Positions 50,583 through 58,892 of a DNA stretch of 64,000 nucleotides are shown in pieces. The translations under genes and the position numbers were made by a program. The stretch is taken from positions 372,001 to 436,000 of the forward strand of contig NZ_NQMO01000001.1 in NCBI RefSeq assembly GCF_002257645.1, in the 5' to 3' direction. The notes under the pieces were generated by a model. The model was not told where the DNA came from. It saw only the letters and a list, made by a program, of their open reading frames with translations, and did not search any database. Numbering within the stretch: position 1 is the stretch's first letter; every line of letters starts with the position of its first letter. The DNA comes from Paenibacillus sp. XY044. GTDB lineage: Bacteria > Bacillota > Bacilli > Paenibacillales > Paenibacillaceae.

Positions 50583-51376
50583 TGCTGGAACTGAGCAGAG
50601 TATCGAAGCTGTTTAACCCGGGCACACCGGATGAAAAAATTGCACTGCACAATATTTCGCTGAAGCTGAATCCCGGCGACTTCGTCACGGTGATCGGCAG
50701 CAACGGGGCGGGCAAGTCCACGCTGATGAATGTTATTTCCGGCGTCATGAAACCCGACGCGGGGGATGTGCGGATCGAGGGAGCGGCAATCAGCCCGCTG
50801 CCGGAATTCCGCCGGAGCCGCTGGATCGGCCGCGTATTTCAGGATCCGATGGCGGGGACCGCTCCCCACATGACGATCGAGGAAAACCTGGCGATGGCCT
50901 ACGCAAGAGGCAAACGGCGGGGACTGGGACTGAGCGTCAAATCCGGTCGGCGGGCCATGTTCAAGGAAGAGCTGTCCAAGCTCGGCATCGGCCTGGAAGA
51001 ACGGCTGCGGGCGAAGGTCGGTCTGCTGTCCGGAGGGGAGCGGCAGGCACTCAGCTTGTTGATGGCAACGTTCACCAAACCGCAAATATTGCTGCTGGAT
51101 GAGCATACCGCGGCATTGGATCCCGCAAGGGCGGAGCTGATCACCCGGATCACCGACCGGATTGTCCGGGAGCTGAATCTGACGACCCTGATGGTCACGC
51201 ACAATATGGAGCAGGCGATCCGGCTCGGCAACCGTTTGATCATGATGGACAAAGGCAGAATCATACTGGACATCAACGAAAACCGAAAAAAAACGCTGAC
51301 CGTCGAAGAACTGCTGGCGGAGTTCGAACAAATCAGCGGACATAAGCTATCCGACGACAGGGTTGTCTTGGGATAG
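50582..51376 (+). CDS. ABC transporter ATP-binding protein (TrpZ-type)
   Basis: A 264-residue ATPase. Walker A is GSNGAGKSTLMN (near residues 40-50), the Q-loop VFQDPMAG, the signature LLSGGERQALSL, Walker B ILLLDEHTAALDP and the switch VTHNMEQAI. DEHTAALDP in place of DEPTAALDP is characteristic of this subfamily. Start overlaps the permease stop by one base (TGATG). Powers the importer. Confidence 0.94.
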   Translation: MLELSRVSKLFNPGTPDEKIALHNISLKLNPGDFVTVIGSNGAGKSTLMNVISGVMKPDAGDVRIEGAAISPLPEFRRSRWIGRVFQDPMAGTAPHMTIEENLAMAYARGKRRGLGLSVKSGRRAMFKEELSKLGIGLEERLRAKVGLLSGGERQALSLLMATFTKPQILLLDEHTAALDPARAELITRITDRIVRELNLTTLMVTHNMEQAIRLGNRLIMMDKGRIILDINENRKKTLTVEELLAEFEQISGHKLSDDRVVLG

Positions 51377-51401
51377 GAACCGGACGAAATAAATAAAAAG
51401 G

Positions 51402-51439
51402 AGCCTTCCGCGGATACAGCCGCGGGGGGCTATTTTTTT
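51402..51439 (+). terminator. Rho-independent terminator of the ABC operon
   Basis: AGCC and CCGCGG on the left pair with CCGCGG and GGCT on the right, around ATACAG, followed by ATTTTTTT. Confidence 0.85.
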
Positions 51440-51607
51440 CTGCGCCGGCAAGGGAAATCCACTGAAGATGCGAAGGGGCGACTGCCCGGAATTTTCATCA
51501 AATGATATGAAGAGACGCTTCGGCGGAACCACGGGGAAATCGCGCAGCAGCACTTAGGGGATGCAGCCTGTCACCGGTTGATCCTGCTCGCGAAGAAACT
51601 CTAGTTA

Positions 51608-51636
51608 TTGAAATTCGTTCCGACTAGTTCTAAAAT
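51608..51636 (+). promoter_or_regulatory. Sigma-A promoter of the hybrid histidine kinase
   Basis: TTGAAA (51608-51613), 17 bases, TAAAAT (51631-51636). Leader of about 70 bases before the start codon. Confidence 0.65.
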
Positions 51637-51712
51637 ATTTTAATGAAATGAAATGCTCATTCTATAGATTTCAGTATAGAAAGAGAACATCTGGTGGATG
51701 GAGGTTTCGATT

Positions 51713-54487
51713 TTGTTAGGGAAGATGAGGCTCAACATTCGGTCCAAGATTATTCTTGGATATATTTTTGTGCTCGTGTGCGTCGTGGTGTTCTTGGGAA
51801 TGATTTCGAGCCGGGTTGCTTCACTGCAGCATGAAACCGATTTTATTAGCCAGCATGACATTGAGGTCCATGACCTTGCCCACAGTATCGAAAAGTCCTT
51901 GCTGGACATGGAGACGGGACAGCGCGGATACGTGATCACGGGGGACTCGAGCTATCTGGAGCCTTACACGGCGGCAAGCGCGAAGTGGGAAAGCGAGTAT
52001 AACCAACTGTATCGTTTGCTGGCGGACAACCCCCAGCAGCAGAAAAATCTGGAGGACATTAAGGCCAATATCAACCGATGGGTTGAAATCGCGGGCAAGC
52101 CGTCGATTGAGTTGAAGCGAAGTGGTCAGGAAGCGGAAGTTCGGACATTTTTCCTGAGTGACCCGGGCAAGGCGGAAATGGACTCGATGCGTGAAAAATT
52201 CACGGCGTTTTTGGAGACCGAGAAAGCGTTGACGAACGAGCGGGTGCAGACGCTTGAGGACAATAACCGCAGGCTGATCACGATCATCTATATTCTTTGG
52301 ATTGTACTTGCGGTCATATCGATTTCGGCGGCCATGCTGATATCCAGAAATATTGTTACGACGATCAGGGAAGTGACGGGCACGATCCGTGACATCGCGT
52401 CAGGCGGCAATTTAAACAAGCGCATTCACACCCGAACTAGGGATGAGATCGCAGAGCTTGGCAGTGCCACCAATGACCTGCTTCAGGAGGTCCAGCAGCA
52501 GAATGAAATGAAGGAACAGATTGCTGCTACCGCTACTTTGCTGCAGAACGAAGTGAACTTGGCCAGTCTAAGCCGCGTGTTTGTCAACCGGCTGGCTTCC
52601 ATTTTTGAAGTGCCTTACATCGTCCTGTATGAAGCCAAAGAAGAGGAGCTTGCCCGAATCGCTTCCTATGCGGGAGAACATGAAGATCAGGCAGGCAAAT
52701 CGGTGATCGCCTGGGGGCAGGGTCTCGTCGGGCAGTGTGCCGTCGATCAGAGGATGATCATGCTGAACCGGGTACCGAACAACTACATACATATTTCTTC
52801 GGGATTGGGGAGCGCCGTTCCGGCGTATATCGTTGTCGCCCCGGTCGTATTTGAAAGACGGACGCTGGCCGTGATTGAAATTGCCGCGCTTGAGGCGTTC
52901 AGCAAGCATCAATCGGATATGCTGCAGCAGCTTTTGGATACGGTAGGCGTTACGATGCACAGCGTAATTAACCGCATGGAAATCCAGCGTTTGTACATGG
53001 AAGCTCAGACCATGAACGAAGAGCTCCAGGCCCAGTCTGAGGAGCTGCAGGTGCAGACGGAAGAGCTGCAGGTTCAATCCGAGGAGCTGCAGATGCAAAC
53101 CGATGAACTCCAGAGCCTGAATGATAAACTGGAATACCAGAAGGAACAGGCGGAGGAAACGGCGGCCGAAATGGAAAAATATGCGGAACAGGCGGAGCTC
53201 AGTTCCAATTATAAATCCGAGTTTTTGGCCAACATGTCGCATGAATTACGCACTCCGCTGAACAGCATGCTCATTCTGTCCCAAATTTTGTCGGAGAACA
53301 AAAACGGTACGCTGCAGGAGGAAGAGGTCAATTACGCCTCCGTCATCCATTCCTCCGGTACGGACCTTTTGCGGCTGATCAACGATATTTTGGATTTATC
53401 CAAGGTGGAATCGGGACAGATCCAGCTGGATATCAGCTCTGTCAATGCGAATGAGCTGCCGGAGATCATGTACCGCTATTTTGCCAAAACGGCCGAGGCG
53501 AAGTCGCTCGACTTCAGAGTGGAGATCGCGCCGAACGTAGGCGACATATTTTTCAGCGACGAGCTGAGACTCCATCAAATATTGCGGAACCTGTTGTCCA
53601 ATGCGTTCAAGTTTACCGAGCGGGGTGAGGTGTCTTTAAGCATATACAAGCTCGATTCCGTCTCGACCCCGCAGTTTTCCATGCCTTATGAGACATTGGC
53701 CTTTGCGGTTCGCGATACCGGCATCGGTATTACCGAGGAGCAGCAGAAGGTCATCTTCGACGCTTTTAAACAGGCGGATGGGGCAACGGCGCGGAAATAT
53801 GGCGGCACAGGGCTTGGACTCTCCATCTCACTCCAATTCGCCAAACTGTTGGGGGGAGAGCTGGTGGTGGAGAGCGAACCTGGAAAAGGCAGTACGTTCA
53901 CGCTCTACCTGCCATACCAGACCGAATATGTCGATGAGTCTCCGATGATTCTGATGCAGGCCGAGGCAGCAGCAGCCATCTCCGGTCCTTTGGGTACCGC
54001 TGCATCGCAGGCCACGCGTCCACCTGGAAATCGGCTTCATGCGGAGGAAACGGTTTCCGATCTTTCGGCTTCAGAGGATATCTTTCTGGAAGACTCGGCC
54101 ATTTTCGAAGGGAAGAAAATTCTGGTTGTGGATGACGACATCCGCAATGTGTATGCGCTGGCTAATGCCCTGGAGAAATATAACATGCAGGTGTTCACGG
54201 CACAGAACGGTTACGAATGTCTGGATTTGCTTCAGGCCGAGCCGGATATCGATATGATTCTGATGGACATCATGATGCCGGAAATGGACGGCTACCAGAC
54301 GATGAGGAATATCCGGCAGACGTTGGAACTGACCGACCTGCCGATTATTGCTCTGACAGCCAAGGCGATGAAAGAGGATCGGGATAAGTGCCTGGCGGCA
54401 GGCGCTTCCGATTATTTGAGCAAACCGCTGAACATCAATGAAGTGATCGCCAGAATCAAAGTCTGGCTGACAAAGTCTGAAATATGA
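51713..54487 (+). CDS. Hybrid sensor histidine kinase (CHASE3-HAMP-GAF-HisKA-HATPase-REC)
   Basis: A 924-residue membrane kinase. TM1 ~13-33, extracellular CHASE3 ~40-180 (SIEKSLLDMETGQRGYVITG), TM2 ~188-208, HAMP ~210-262, GAF ~285-425, a coiled coil with five EELQ heptads ~436-470, HisKA with the phosphorylated His510 in MSHELRTPLNS, HATPase ~620-745 (LLSNAFKFTE, DTGIGI, GGTGLGLS) and a C-terminal REC domain with Asp852 in LMDIMMPEMDG and KPL at its end. TTG 51713 is eight bases behind GGAGG; ATG 51698 overlaps that site. No output regulator is adjacent, so the partner is elsewhere. Confidence 0.92.
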   Translation: MLGKMRLNIRSKIILGYIFVLVCVVVFLGMISSRVASLQHETDFISQHDIEVHDLAHSIEKSLLDMETGQRGYVITGDSSYLEPYTAASAKWESEYNQLYRLLADNPQQQKNLEDIKANINRWVEIAGKPSIELKRSGQEAEVRTFFLSDPGKAEMDSMREKFTAFLETEKALTNERVQTLEDNNRRLITIIYILWIVLAVISISAAMLISRNIVTTIREVTGTIRDIASGGNLNKRIHTRTRDEIAELGSATNDLLQEVQQQNEMKEQIAATATLLQNEVNLASLSRVFVNRLASIFEVPYIVLYEAKEEELARIASYAGEHEDQAGKSVIAWGQGLVGQCAVDQRMIMLNRVPNNYIHISSGLGSAVPAYIVVAPVVFERRTLAVIEIAALEAFSKHQSDMLQQLLDTVGVTMHSVINRMEIQRLYMEAQTMNEELQAQSEELQVQTEELQVQSEELQMQTDELQSLNDKLEYQKEQAEETAAEMEKYAEQAELSSNYKSEFLANMSHELRTPLNSMLILSQILSENKNGTLQEEEVNYASVIHSSGTDLLRLINDILDLSKVESGQIQLDISSVNANELPEIMYRYFAKTAEAKSLDFRVEIAPNVGDIFFSDELRLHQILRNLLSNAFKFTERGEVSLSIYKLDSVSTPQFSMPYETLAFAVRDTGIGITEEQQKVIFDAFKQADGATARKYGGTGLGLSISLQFAKLLGGELVVESEPGKGSTFTLYLPYQTEYVDESPMILMQAEAAAAISGPLGTAASQATRPPGNRLHAEETVSDLSASEDIFLEDSAIFEGKKILVVDDDIRNVYALANALEKYNMQVFTAQNGYECLDLLQAEPDIDMILMDIMMPEMDGYQTMRNIRQTLELTDLPIIALTAKAMKEDRDKCLAAGASDYLSKPLNINEVIARIKVWLTKSEI
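53018..53122 (+). repeat. Five in-frame 21-base repeats coding for EELQxQ(S/T) heptads
   Basis: Successive 21-base units of the type GAGGAGCTGCAGGTGCAGAC encode a perfect heptad coiled coil between the GAF and HisKA domains. A change in unit number would shift the helix register by whole heptads. Confidence 0.85.
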
Positions 54488-54501
54488 AATAGGATCAAAT
54501 G

Positions 54502-54544
54502 AAAAGCGACCTACCCGGGCATCCGGTTCGGGCGCTTTTTTTTA
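54502..54544 (+). terminator. Rho-independent terminator after the hybrid kinase
   Basis: AAAGCG pairs with CGCTTT, inner CCGG-GCAT-CCGG, followed by T8. The stem has an internal loop. Confidence 0.72.
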
Positions 54545-54589
54545 TTTAATAAAACAGGCGAACTCGGCGTATTTTTTGAAAAATCTGCC

Positions 54590-54632
54590 TTGACAAGAGG
54601 TTGGTTAGGTGAGAAAATGTACGCGCGTACAT
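54590..54632 (+). promoter_or_regulatory. Promoter and 16-base palindromic operator of the LacI-family gene
   Basis: TTGACA at 54590-54595, 17 bases, GAAAAT at 54613-54618. The perfect palindrome ATGTACGCGCGTACAT (54617-54632) begins on the -10 element. The central CG and TGTACG arms fit a LacI-family operator, so autoregulation and control of the sugar operon are likely. Confidence 0.75.
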
Positions 54633-54655
54633 AAATCGGTAAAGGGGGAGTTGCC

Positions 54656-55690
54656 ATCGCATCCCGCAAAGAAGTGGCCGAACTAGCCGGGGTATCGGAA
54701 GCGACGGTATCTCGAGTGTTAAACGGAGTTGGCCCTATGAAAGAAGAAACGAGACAACGCGTCATGGAAGCTGCCAAGAAGCTGAATTACGTACCCAGTG
54801 CGCTGGCCCGTAATTTTGCGACCAGCCGCAGCGGCAACATTGGTGTCGTTCTTCCATATGTGCCGAAGGTGCATATGTTTTCGAGCTATTTCTTCTCGGA
54901 AATTTTGAGCGGAATCGGAAGCAAAGCGAGAGAGCATGGTCATGACATCCTGCTGCTGTTTCAGACGCCCGACGAGTCCATGGATTATGTCCGCTGGTTT
55001 CATGCGCATAAAATCGATACATGCATCATCTTGGGGGCAAAGGATGATCCGGAAGAACTGCGGGCCCTTCGCCGGCTCGCAGAGGAAGGACTGCCTTTCT
55101 GCTTGATCAATCAGCACTTTGAAGGCGAGTTCTTCAGCGAAGTAGACGCGGACCATGTGCAGGGCAGCTATATGGCGGTCCGGCATTTGATCGAACAGGG
55201 ATTTCGCCGGATCGCCTTTATGAACGGACCGCTCACCTACTCCAACAGCCGTGATCGTCTTCAAGGCTGCGAGAAAGCGCTTGCTGAAGCGGGCTTGGTG
55301 CTGGAGGATGGCCTGATCTTCGGGGGGAACTTCAGCCGCAGCAGCGGCATCGCCGCTGCCGCCGAATTGATGAAGGTCATCGATCAAGTGGATGCCGTCT
55401 TTGCCGCTAACGACCGGATGGCCATCGGTTTGATGCAGGGACTCCGGGACCTTGGGCTGTCTGAGGAGCGCTTTCCGGCCATGTTCGGCTACGATAATTC
55501 GGATGCCTCGCAGGTAACGACGCCTGAGCTGAGCAGCGTAAAGGTTCCTTTATACGAGATGGGGGAAATTGCGGCCGCCGAAGTGCTGAAGCGGCTGGAG
55601 CAGGGAGCATCGGCTCCGGATCAACCATTTCGGATCATGCTTCCGACTGAGCTGGTAATCCGGGCATCGTCCCAGAATCTGCGGTCCTGA
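54656..55690 (+). CDS. LacI-family transcriptional regulator with apparent ATC start
   Basis: A 344-residue LacI/GalR regulator. The N-terminal helix-turn-helix reads KEVAELAGVSEATVSRVLNG, the hinge lies at YVPSALARNF, and the periplasmic-binding-protein-like effector domain follows from SGNIGVVLPYVP. A full headpiece (I/M-ASRKEVAELAG) needs initiation at ATC 54656, seven bases behind AAAGGGGGAG; no ATG, GTG or TTG in frame lies there. GTG 54674 is the only standard alternative, has no ribosome site and would remove the start of helix 1. Either a rare ATC start or a base change. Directs the operon downstream. Confidence 0.85.
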   Translation: MASRKEVAELAGVSEATVSRVLNGVGPMKEETRQRVMEAAKKLNYVPSALARNFATSRSGNIGVVLPYVPKVHMFSSYFFSEILSGIGSKAREHGHDILLLFQTPDESMDYVRWFHAHKIDTCIILGAKDDPEELRALRRLAEEGLPFCLINQHFEGEFFSEVDADHVQGSYMAVRHLIEQGFRRIAFMNGPLTYSNSRDRLQGCEKALAEAGLVLEDGLIFGGNFSRSSGIAAAAELMKVIDQVDAVFAANDRMAIGLMQGLRDLGLSEERFPAMFGYDNSDASQVTTPELSSVKVPLYEMGEIAAAEVLKRLEQGASAPDQPFRIMLPTELVIRASSQNLRS

Positions 55691-55733
55691 TGAACCAGGA
55701 AGTTCAATATACCAAAGAGATGGAGGAATTCGG

Positions 55734-56903
55734 ATGGAAATGAAAGCGCTGCGAATTGGCATGGTAGGCTACAAATTTATGGGGAAGGCCCACAGCAATG
55801 CGTACCGGGCGCTGCCCATGTTTTTCCCGGAGGCGCCGATTCAGCCGAAGATGGCGGCTATTTGCGGTCGTGATGCCGAAGCTGTTCAGCAGGCGGCGAG
55901 GCAGTACGGCTGGGCTGATACAGAGACGGATTGGCGGAGCTTGGTAACGCGTGATGACATCGATCTGATTGACATCAACGCGCCAAGCGATGCGCATAAG
56001 GACATCGCACTGGCCGCGGCTAAGGCAGGGAAGCATATTTTCTGCGAGAAGCCCCTGGCCCTGACGCTTGCCGACTCGCGTGAAATGCTGAAGGCTGCGG
56101 AAGAGGCGGGAGTGAAGCACATGGTAGGCTTTAACTATCGCTTCTCGCCTGCGGTCCGGTTGGCGAAAAATCTGATCGAAAGCGGCAGACTGGGGCAGAT
56201 CTATCATTTCCGCGCCTGGTTTCTGCAGGATTGGATCCTGGACCCCGCCTTCCCTCTCGTGTGGCGGCTGCAGAAAGATATCGCAGGTTCCGGCTCCCAC
56301 GGCGACCTTGGCGCCCATTTGATCGATTTGGCCCATTACCTCGTCGGGGATATCCAGGAAGTCATCGGCATGAGCGAAACTTTTATCAAGGAGAGACCAC
56401 TCGCGGAAAATATGACCGGGCTCAGCGCCAAGGGCAGCCTGGGCGGACCGATGGGAAAAGTGACCGTCGACGATGCGACCCTGTTTATGGCCCGGTTCGC
56501 CGGAGGCGCGCTCGGAAGCTTTGAGGCGACCCGGTTTGCGGCGGGACACCGCAGCACGAACTCGTTCGAGATCAACGGCAGCAAAGGCAGCGTCAAATTT
56601 GATTTTGAGCGGATGAACGAGCTGGAAGTGTATTTTACCGACGATCAGGAAGATGTGCAGGGCTTCCGCCGGGTGCTCGCTACCGACGAGGCCCATGCTT
56701 ATTCCCATGCTTGGTGGCCGGCAGGACATACCATCGGCTTTGAGCATACGTTTACGCATGAGATGCTGGAGCTGATGGAAGCAATCCACGAAGACAGACA
56801 GCCTTCCCCGAGCTTCCATGATGGCGTGAAATGCCAGGCTGTTCTTGAGGCCGTGGAACGTTCCGTTGAGGAACGGCGCTGGGTGGAAATTTCGGAAATG
56901 TAG
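55734..56903 (+). CDS. Gfo/Idh/MocA family oxidoreductase
   Basis: A 389-residue NAD(P)-dependent dehydrogenase. Residues ~5-15 read LRIGMVGYKFMGKAHSNAYR (GxxxxG-type nucleotide loop), HIFCEKPLAL is the conserved EKP near residue 103, and SGSHGDLGAHLIDLAHYLVG is the GDxGxHxxD catalytic stretch (Asp and His). It belongs to the branch often paired with ThuA, which oxidises disaccharides or keto-sugars. ATGGAGG precedes ATG 55734. Forty-three bases after the LacI gene. Confidence 0.9.
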   Translation: MEMKALRIGMVGYKFMGKAHSNAYRALPMFFPEAPIQPKMAAICGRDAEAVQQAARQYGWADTETDWRSLVTRDDIDLIDINAPSDAHKDIALAAAKAGKHIFCEKPLALTLADSREMLKAAEEAGVKHMVGFNYRFSPAVRLAKNLIESGRLGQIYHFRAWFLQDWILDPAFPLVWRLQKDIAGSGSHGDLGAHLIDLAHYLVGDIQEVIGMSETFIKERPLAENMTGLSAKGSLGGPMGKVTVDDATLFMARFAGGALGSFEATRFAAGHRSTNSFEINGSKGSVKFDFERMNELEVYFTDDQEDVQGFRRVLATDEAHAYSHAWWPAGHTIGFEHTFTHEMLELMEAIHEDRQPSPSFHDGVKCQAVLEAVERSVEERRWVEISEM

Positions 56904-56970
56904 GCCAATCAGGAGAAGAAAATGAACTGCGAATAGAGAACATATCAACCGTAGACAAGGAGCGTGCCGC

Positions 56971-57693
56971 ATGAAAAAAGCACTGATCGTATGGGGCGGC
57001 TGGGATGGCCATGAGCCCAAGCAGGTAGCTGAGATTTTCAAAAACGTGCTGGAAGCCGAGCAGTTTGAAGTAGAAGTATCCGATACGCTGGAGGCGTTTG
57101 CCGATAAGGAAAAGCTCCTTGGGCTTGACCTGATCGTCCCCTGCTGGACGATGGGAGAAATCCGGAACGAGCTGGTGGCAAACGTGTCCGAGGCCGTCCA
57201 GAGCGGCGTGGGCCTCGCCGGCTGCCACGGTGGCATGTGCGACTCCTTCCGGACGCAGGTGGATTGGCAGTTCATGACCGGTGGACAGTGGGTCGCCCAC
57301 CCGGGAAATGACGGTGTGGAGTACATGGTTAACGTGACGGACGGAGAGGAAGGTTCCCTGCTGCACGGCATTGGAGACTTTGAGGTCGCGAGCGAGCAGT
57401 ATTACCTGCATGTGGATCCGGCGGTAGAAGTTCACGCCACGACCCGCTTCCCGGTTGCTCATGGCCCGCATTCGGCCAACAAACCGGTTGACATGCCCGT
57501 CGTCTGGACCAAGTACTGGGGAGGAGGACGCGTCTTCTATAATTCGCTCGGCCATCATGCCGACATCGTCGACATGCCTCAGGTGAAGGAGATGATGAGA
57601 CGTGGCTTCGTTTGGGCCGCCGAAGGCAAAGAAGTCGGCTCTACCTGGCAGCCGGAGAATGCATATAACGGAATGGGAGACAGCCAATATTAA
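56971..57693 (+). CDS. ThuA domain protein (class I glutamine amidotransferase-like fold)
   Basis: A 240-residue protein. VWGGWDGHEPKQVAEIFKNV opens the fold, LIVPCWTMGEI and GLAGCHGGMCDSF hold the pocket with His, and PVVWTKYWGGGRVFYNSLGH is the ThuA ending. Despite the fold, the Cys nucleophile of amidotransferases is not in the usual place. ThuA is required for trehalose or related disaccharide use in rhizobia, with no defined reaction. AAGGAGCG precedes the ATG. Between two oxidoreductase genes. Confidence 0.9.
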   Translation: MKKALIVWGGWDGHEPKQVAEIFKNVLEAEQFEVEVSDTLEAFADKEKLLGLDLIVPCWTMGEIRNELVANVSEAVQSGVGLAGCHGGMCDSFRTQVDWQFMTGGQWVAHPGNDGVEYMVNVTDGEEGSLLHGIGDFEVASEQYYLHVDPAVEVHATTRFPVAHGPHSANKPVDMPVVWTKYWGGGRVFYNSLGHHADIVDMPQVKEMMRRGFVWAAEGKEVGSTWQPENAYNGMGDSQY

Positions 57694-57707
57694 GGGGAGG
57701 GTTACAC

Positions 57708-58814
57708 TTGGAGCAGATAAAAGTAGGCATTATCGGCTGCGGAAAAATTAGCAGCATTTATATGGAGAACTGCAAAAAATTCGAAGTGCTGGATCTGGTA
57801 GCATGTGCAGATATCGATAAGGAGCGTGCCGCAGAAAAAGCCGCGGAATTCGGTATCCCCAAAGTTTATACCCCTGAAGAGCTGCTCGCGGATCCCGAAA
57901 TTCAAATCGTCATTAATCTCACCATCCCGGCTGCGCACGCGTCGGTCTGCCTGCAGGCACTGGAAGCCGGCAAGCATGTCTACGTTGAAAAACCGCTGGC
58001 CGTCACGCGCGAAGATGGGCAGAAGGTGCTTCAGCTCGCTAAGGAGAAGGGGCTGCGTGTGGGCTGCGCGCCGGAAACGTTCTACGGCGCCGGCATTCAG
58101 ACCTGCCTCAAAGTGATCCAAGACGGCCTGATCGGCCGTCCGGTCGCAGCCACGGCATTTATGCTTGGCGGCGGTCATGAGACCTGGCATCCGGATCCCG
58201 AATTTTATTATCAGGCAGGCGGAGGACCGATGTTTGACATGGGGCCGTACTACCTGACCGCACTCGTGCAGCTGCTCGGTCCGATCAAGACGATCACGGG
58301 CATGACCGGCAAAGCGCTGGAAGAAAGAACGATCACCAGCTCCAAAAAATACGGTCAAAAAATTCCGGTGGAAATCCCTACTCACGTCGCCGGATTGATT
58401 CAGTTCGATGAAGGCGCGATTGGAACGATCATCACCAGCTTTGACGTATTCGGCGGCAGCAATCTGCCGAACATCGAGATTTACGGCACAAAAGGTACGC
58501 TGCGCGTGCCTGATCCGAACAACTTCGGCGGTAAGGTGCAGTACCGGCTCGCCGGCGAATCCGAGTGGAGGGAACAGCCGCTGCTGTTTGGCTACACCGA
58601 AAATACCCGCGGCATCGCCGCAGCCGACATGGCGTACGCGCTGCAGAGCGGGCGGCCTCATCGGGCGTCCGGCGAACTGGCGTACCATGTGCTGGAAGCC
58701 ATGTGGGCGTTCCACGACGCTTCGGATGAGAAAAAACATTACGAGATGCAGAGCACCTGCACGCCTCCTGCGCCGATGCCTACCGGCCTTGCACCTTATA
58801 CATTGGATCAATAA
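57708..58814 (+). CDS. Gfo/Idh/MocA family oxidoreductase
   Basis: A 368-residue dehydrogenase. VGIIGCGKISSIYMENCKKF is the nucleotide-binding start (GxGxxS), HVYVEKPLAV the EKP motif near residue 94, and AGGGPMFDMGPYYLTALVQL the catalytic segment. It shares the operon with another oxidoreductase and ThuA but belongs to a different subfamily, so the two probably act on successive intermediates. TTG start at 57708 behind GGGGAGGG, 14 bases after thuA. Terminator follows. Confidence 0.9.
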   Translation: MEQIKVGIIGCGKISSIYMENCKKFEVLDLVACADIDKERAAEKAAEFGIPKVYTPEELLADPEIQIVINLTIPAAHASVCLQALEAGKHVYVEKPLAVTREDGQKVLQLAKEKGLRVGCAPETFYGAGIQTCLKVIQDGLIGRPVAATAFMLGGGHETWHPDPEFYYQAGGGPMFDMGPYYLTALVQLLGPIKTITGMTGKALEERTITSSKKYGQKIPVEIPTHVAGLIQFDEGAIGTIITSFDVFGGSNLPNIEIYGTKGTLRVPDPNNFGGKVQYRLAGESEWREQPLLFGYTENTRGIAAADMAYALQSGRPHRASGELAYHVLEAMWAFHDASDEKKHYEMQSTCTPPAPMPTGLAPYTLDQ

Positions 58815-58834
58815 AGTTCAATTCTATAATCTTC

Positions 58835-58877
58835 AAAAAGCCTCCGTCAGCAGCCTGGACTGCTGGGGAGGCTTTTT
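58835..58877. terminator. Bidirectional rho-independent terminator
   Basis: AAAAAGCCTCC with CAGCAG pairs with CTGCTG and GGAGGCTTTTT. It ends the sugar operon and the convergent YhgE gene. Confidence 0.92.
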
Positions 58878-58892
58878 GGACTGTTCCCATGA

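Larger units (their letters stand above)
51377..51712. other. 336-base intergenic region: terminator and kinase promoter
   Basis: Contains the terminator of the ABC operon (51402-51439) and the promoter of the hybrid kinase (51608-51636). The part between shows no gene. Confidence 0.6.

Noticed and set aside
49820..51343. 507-codon minus-strand frame opposite the ABC permease and ATPase genes
   Set aside because: Long only because the opposite strand codes for two high-GC genes; the composition is random and the plus-strand genes are certain.
54641..54653. TTG 54651 as start of the LacI regulator
   Set aside because: It is out of frame with the regulator and leads quickly into unrelated sequence.
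55704..57371. 555-codon minus-strand frame opposite the oxidoreductase and ThuA genes
   Set aside because: Shadow of two well-supported plus-strand genes; no domain seen.
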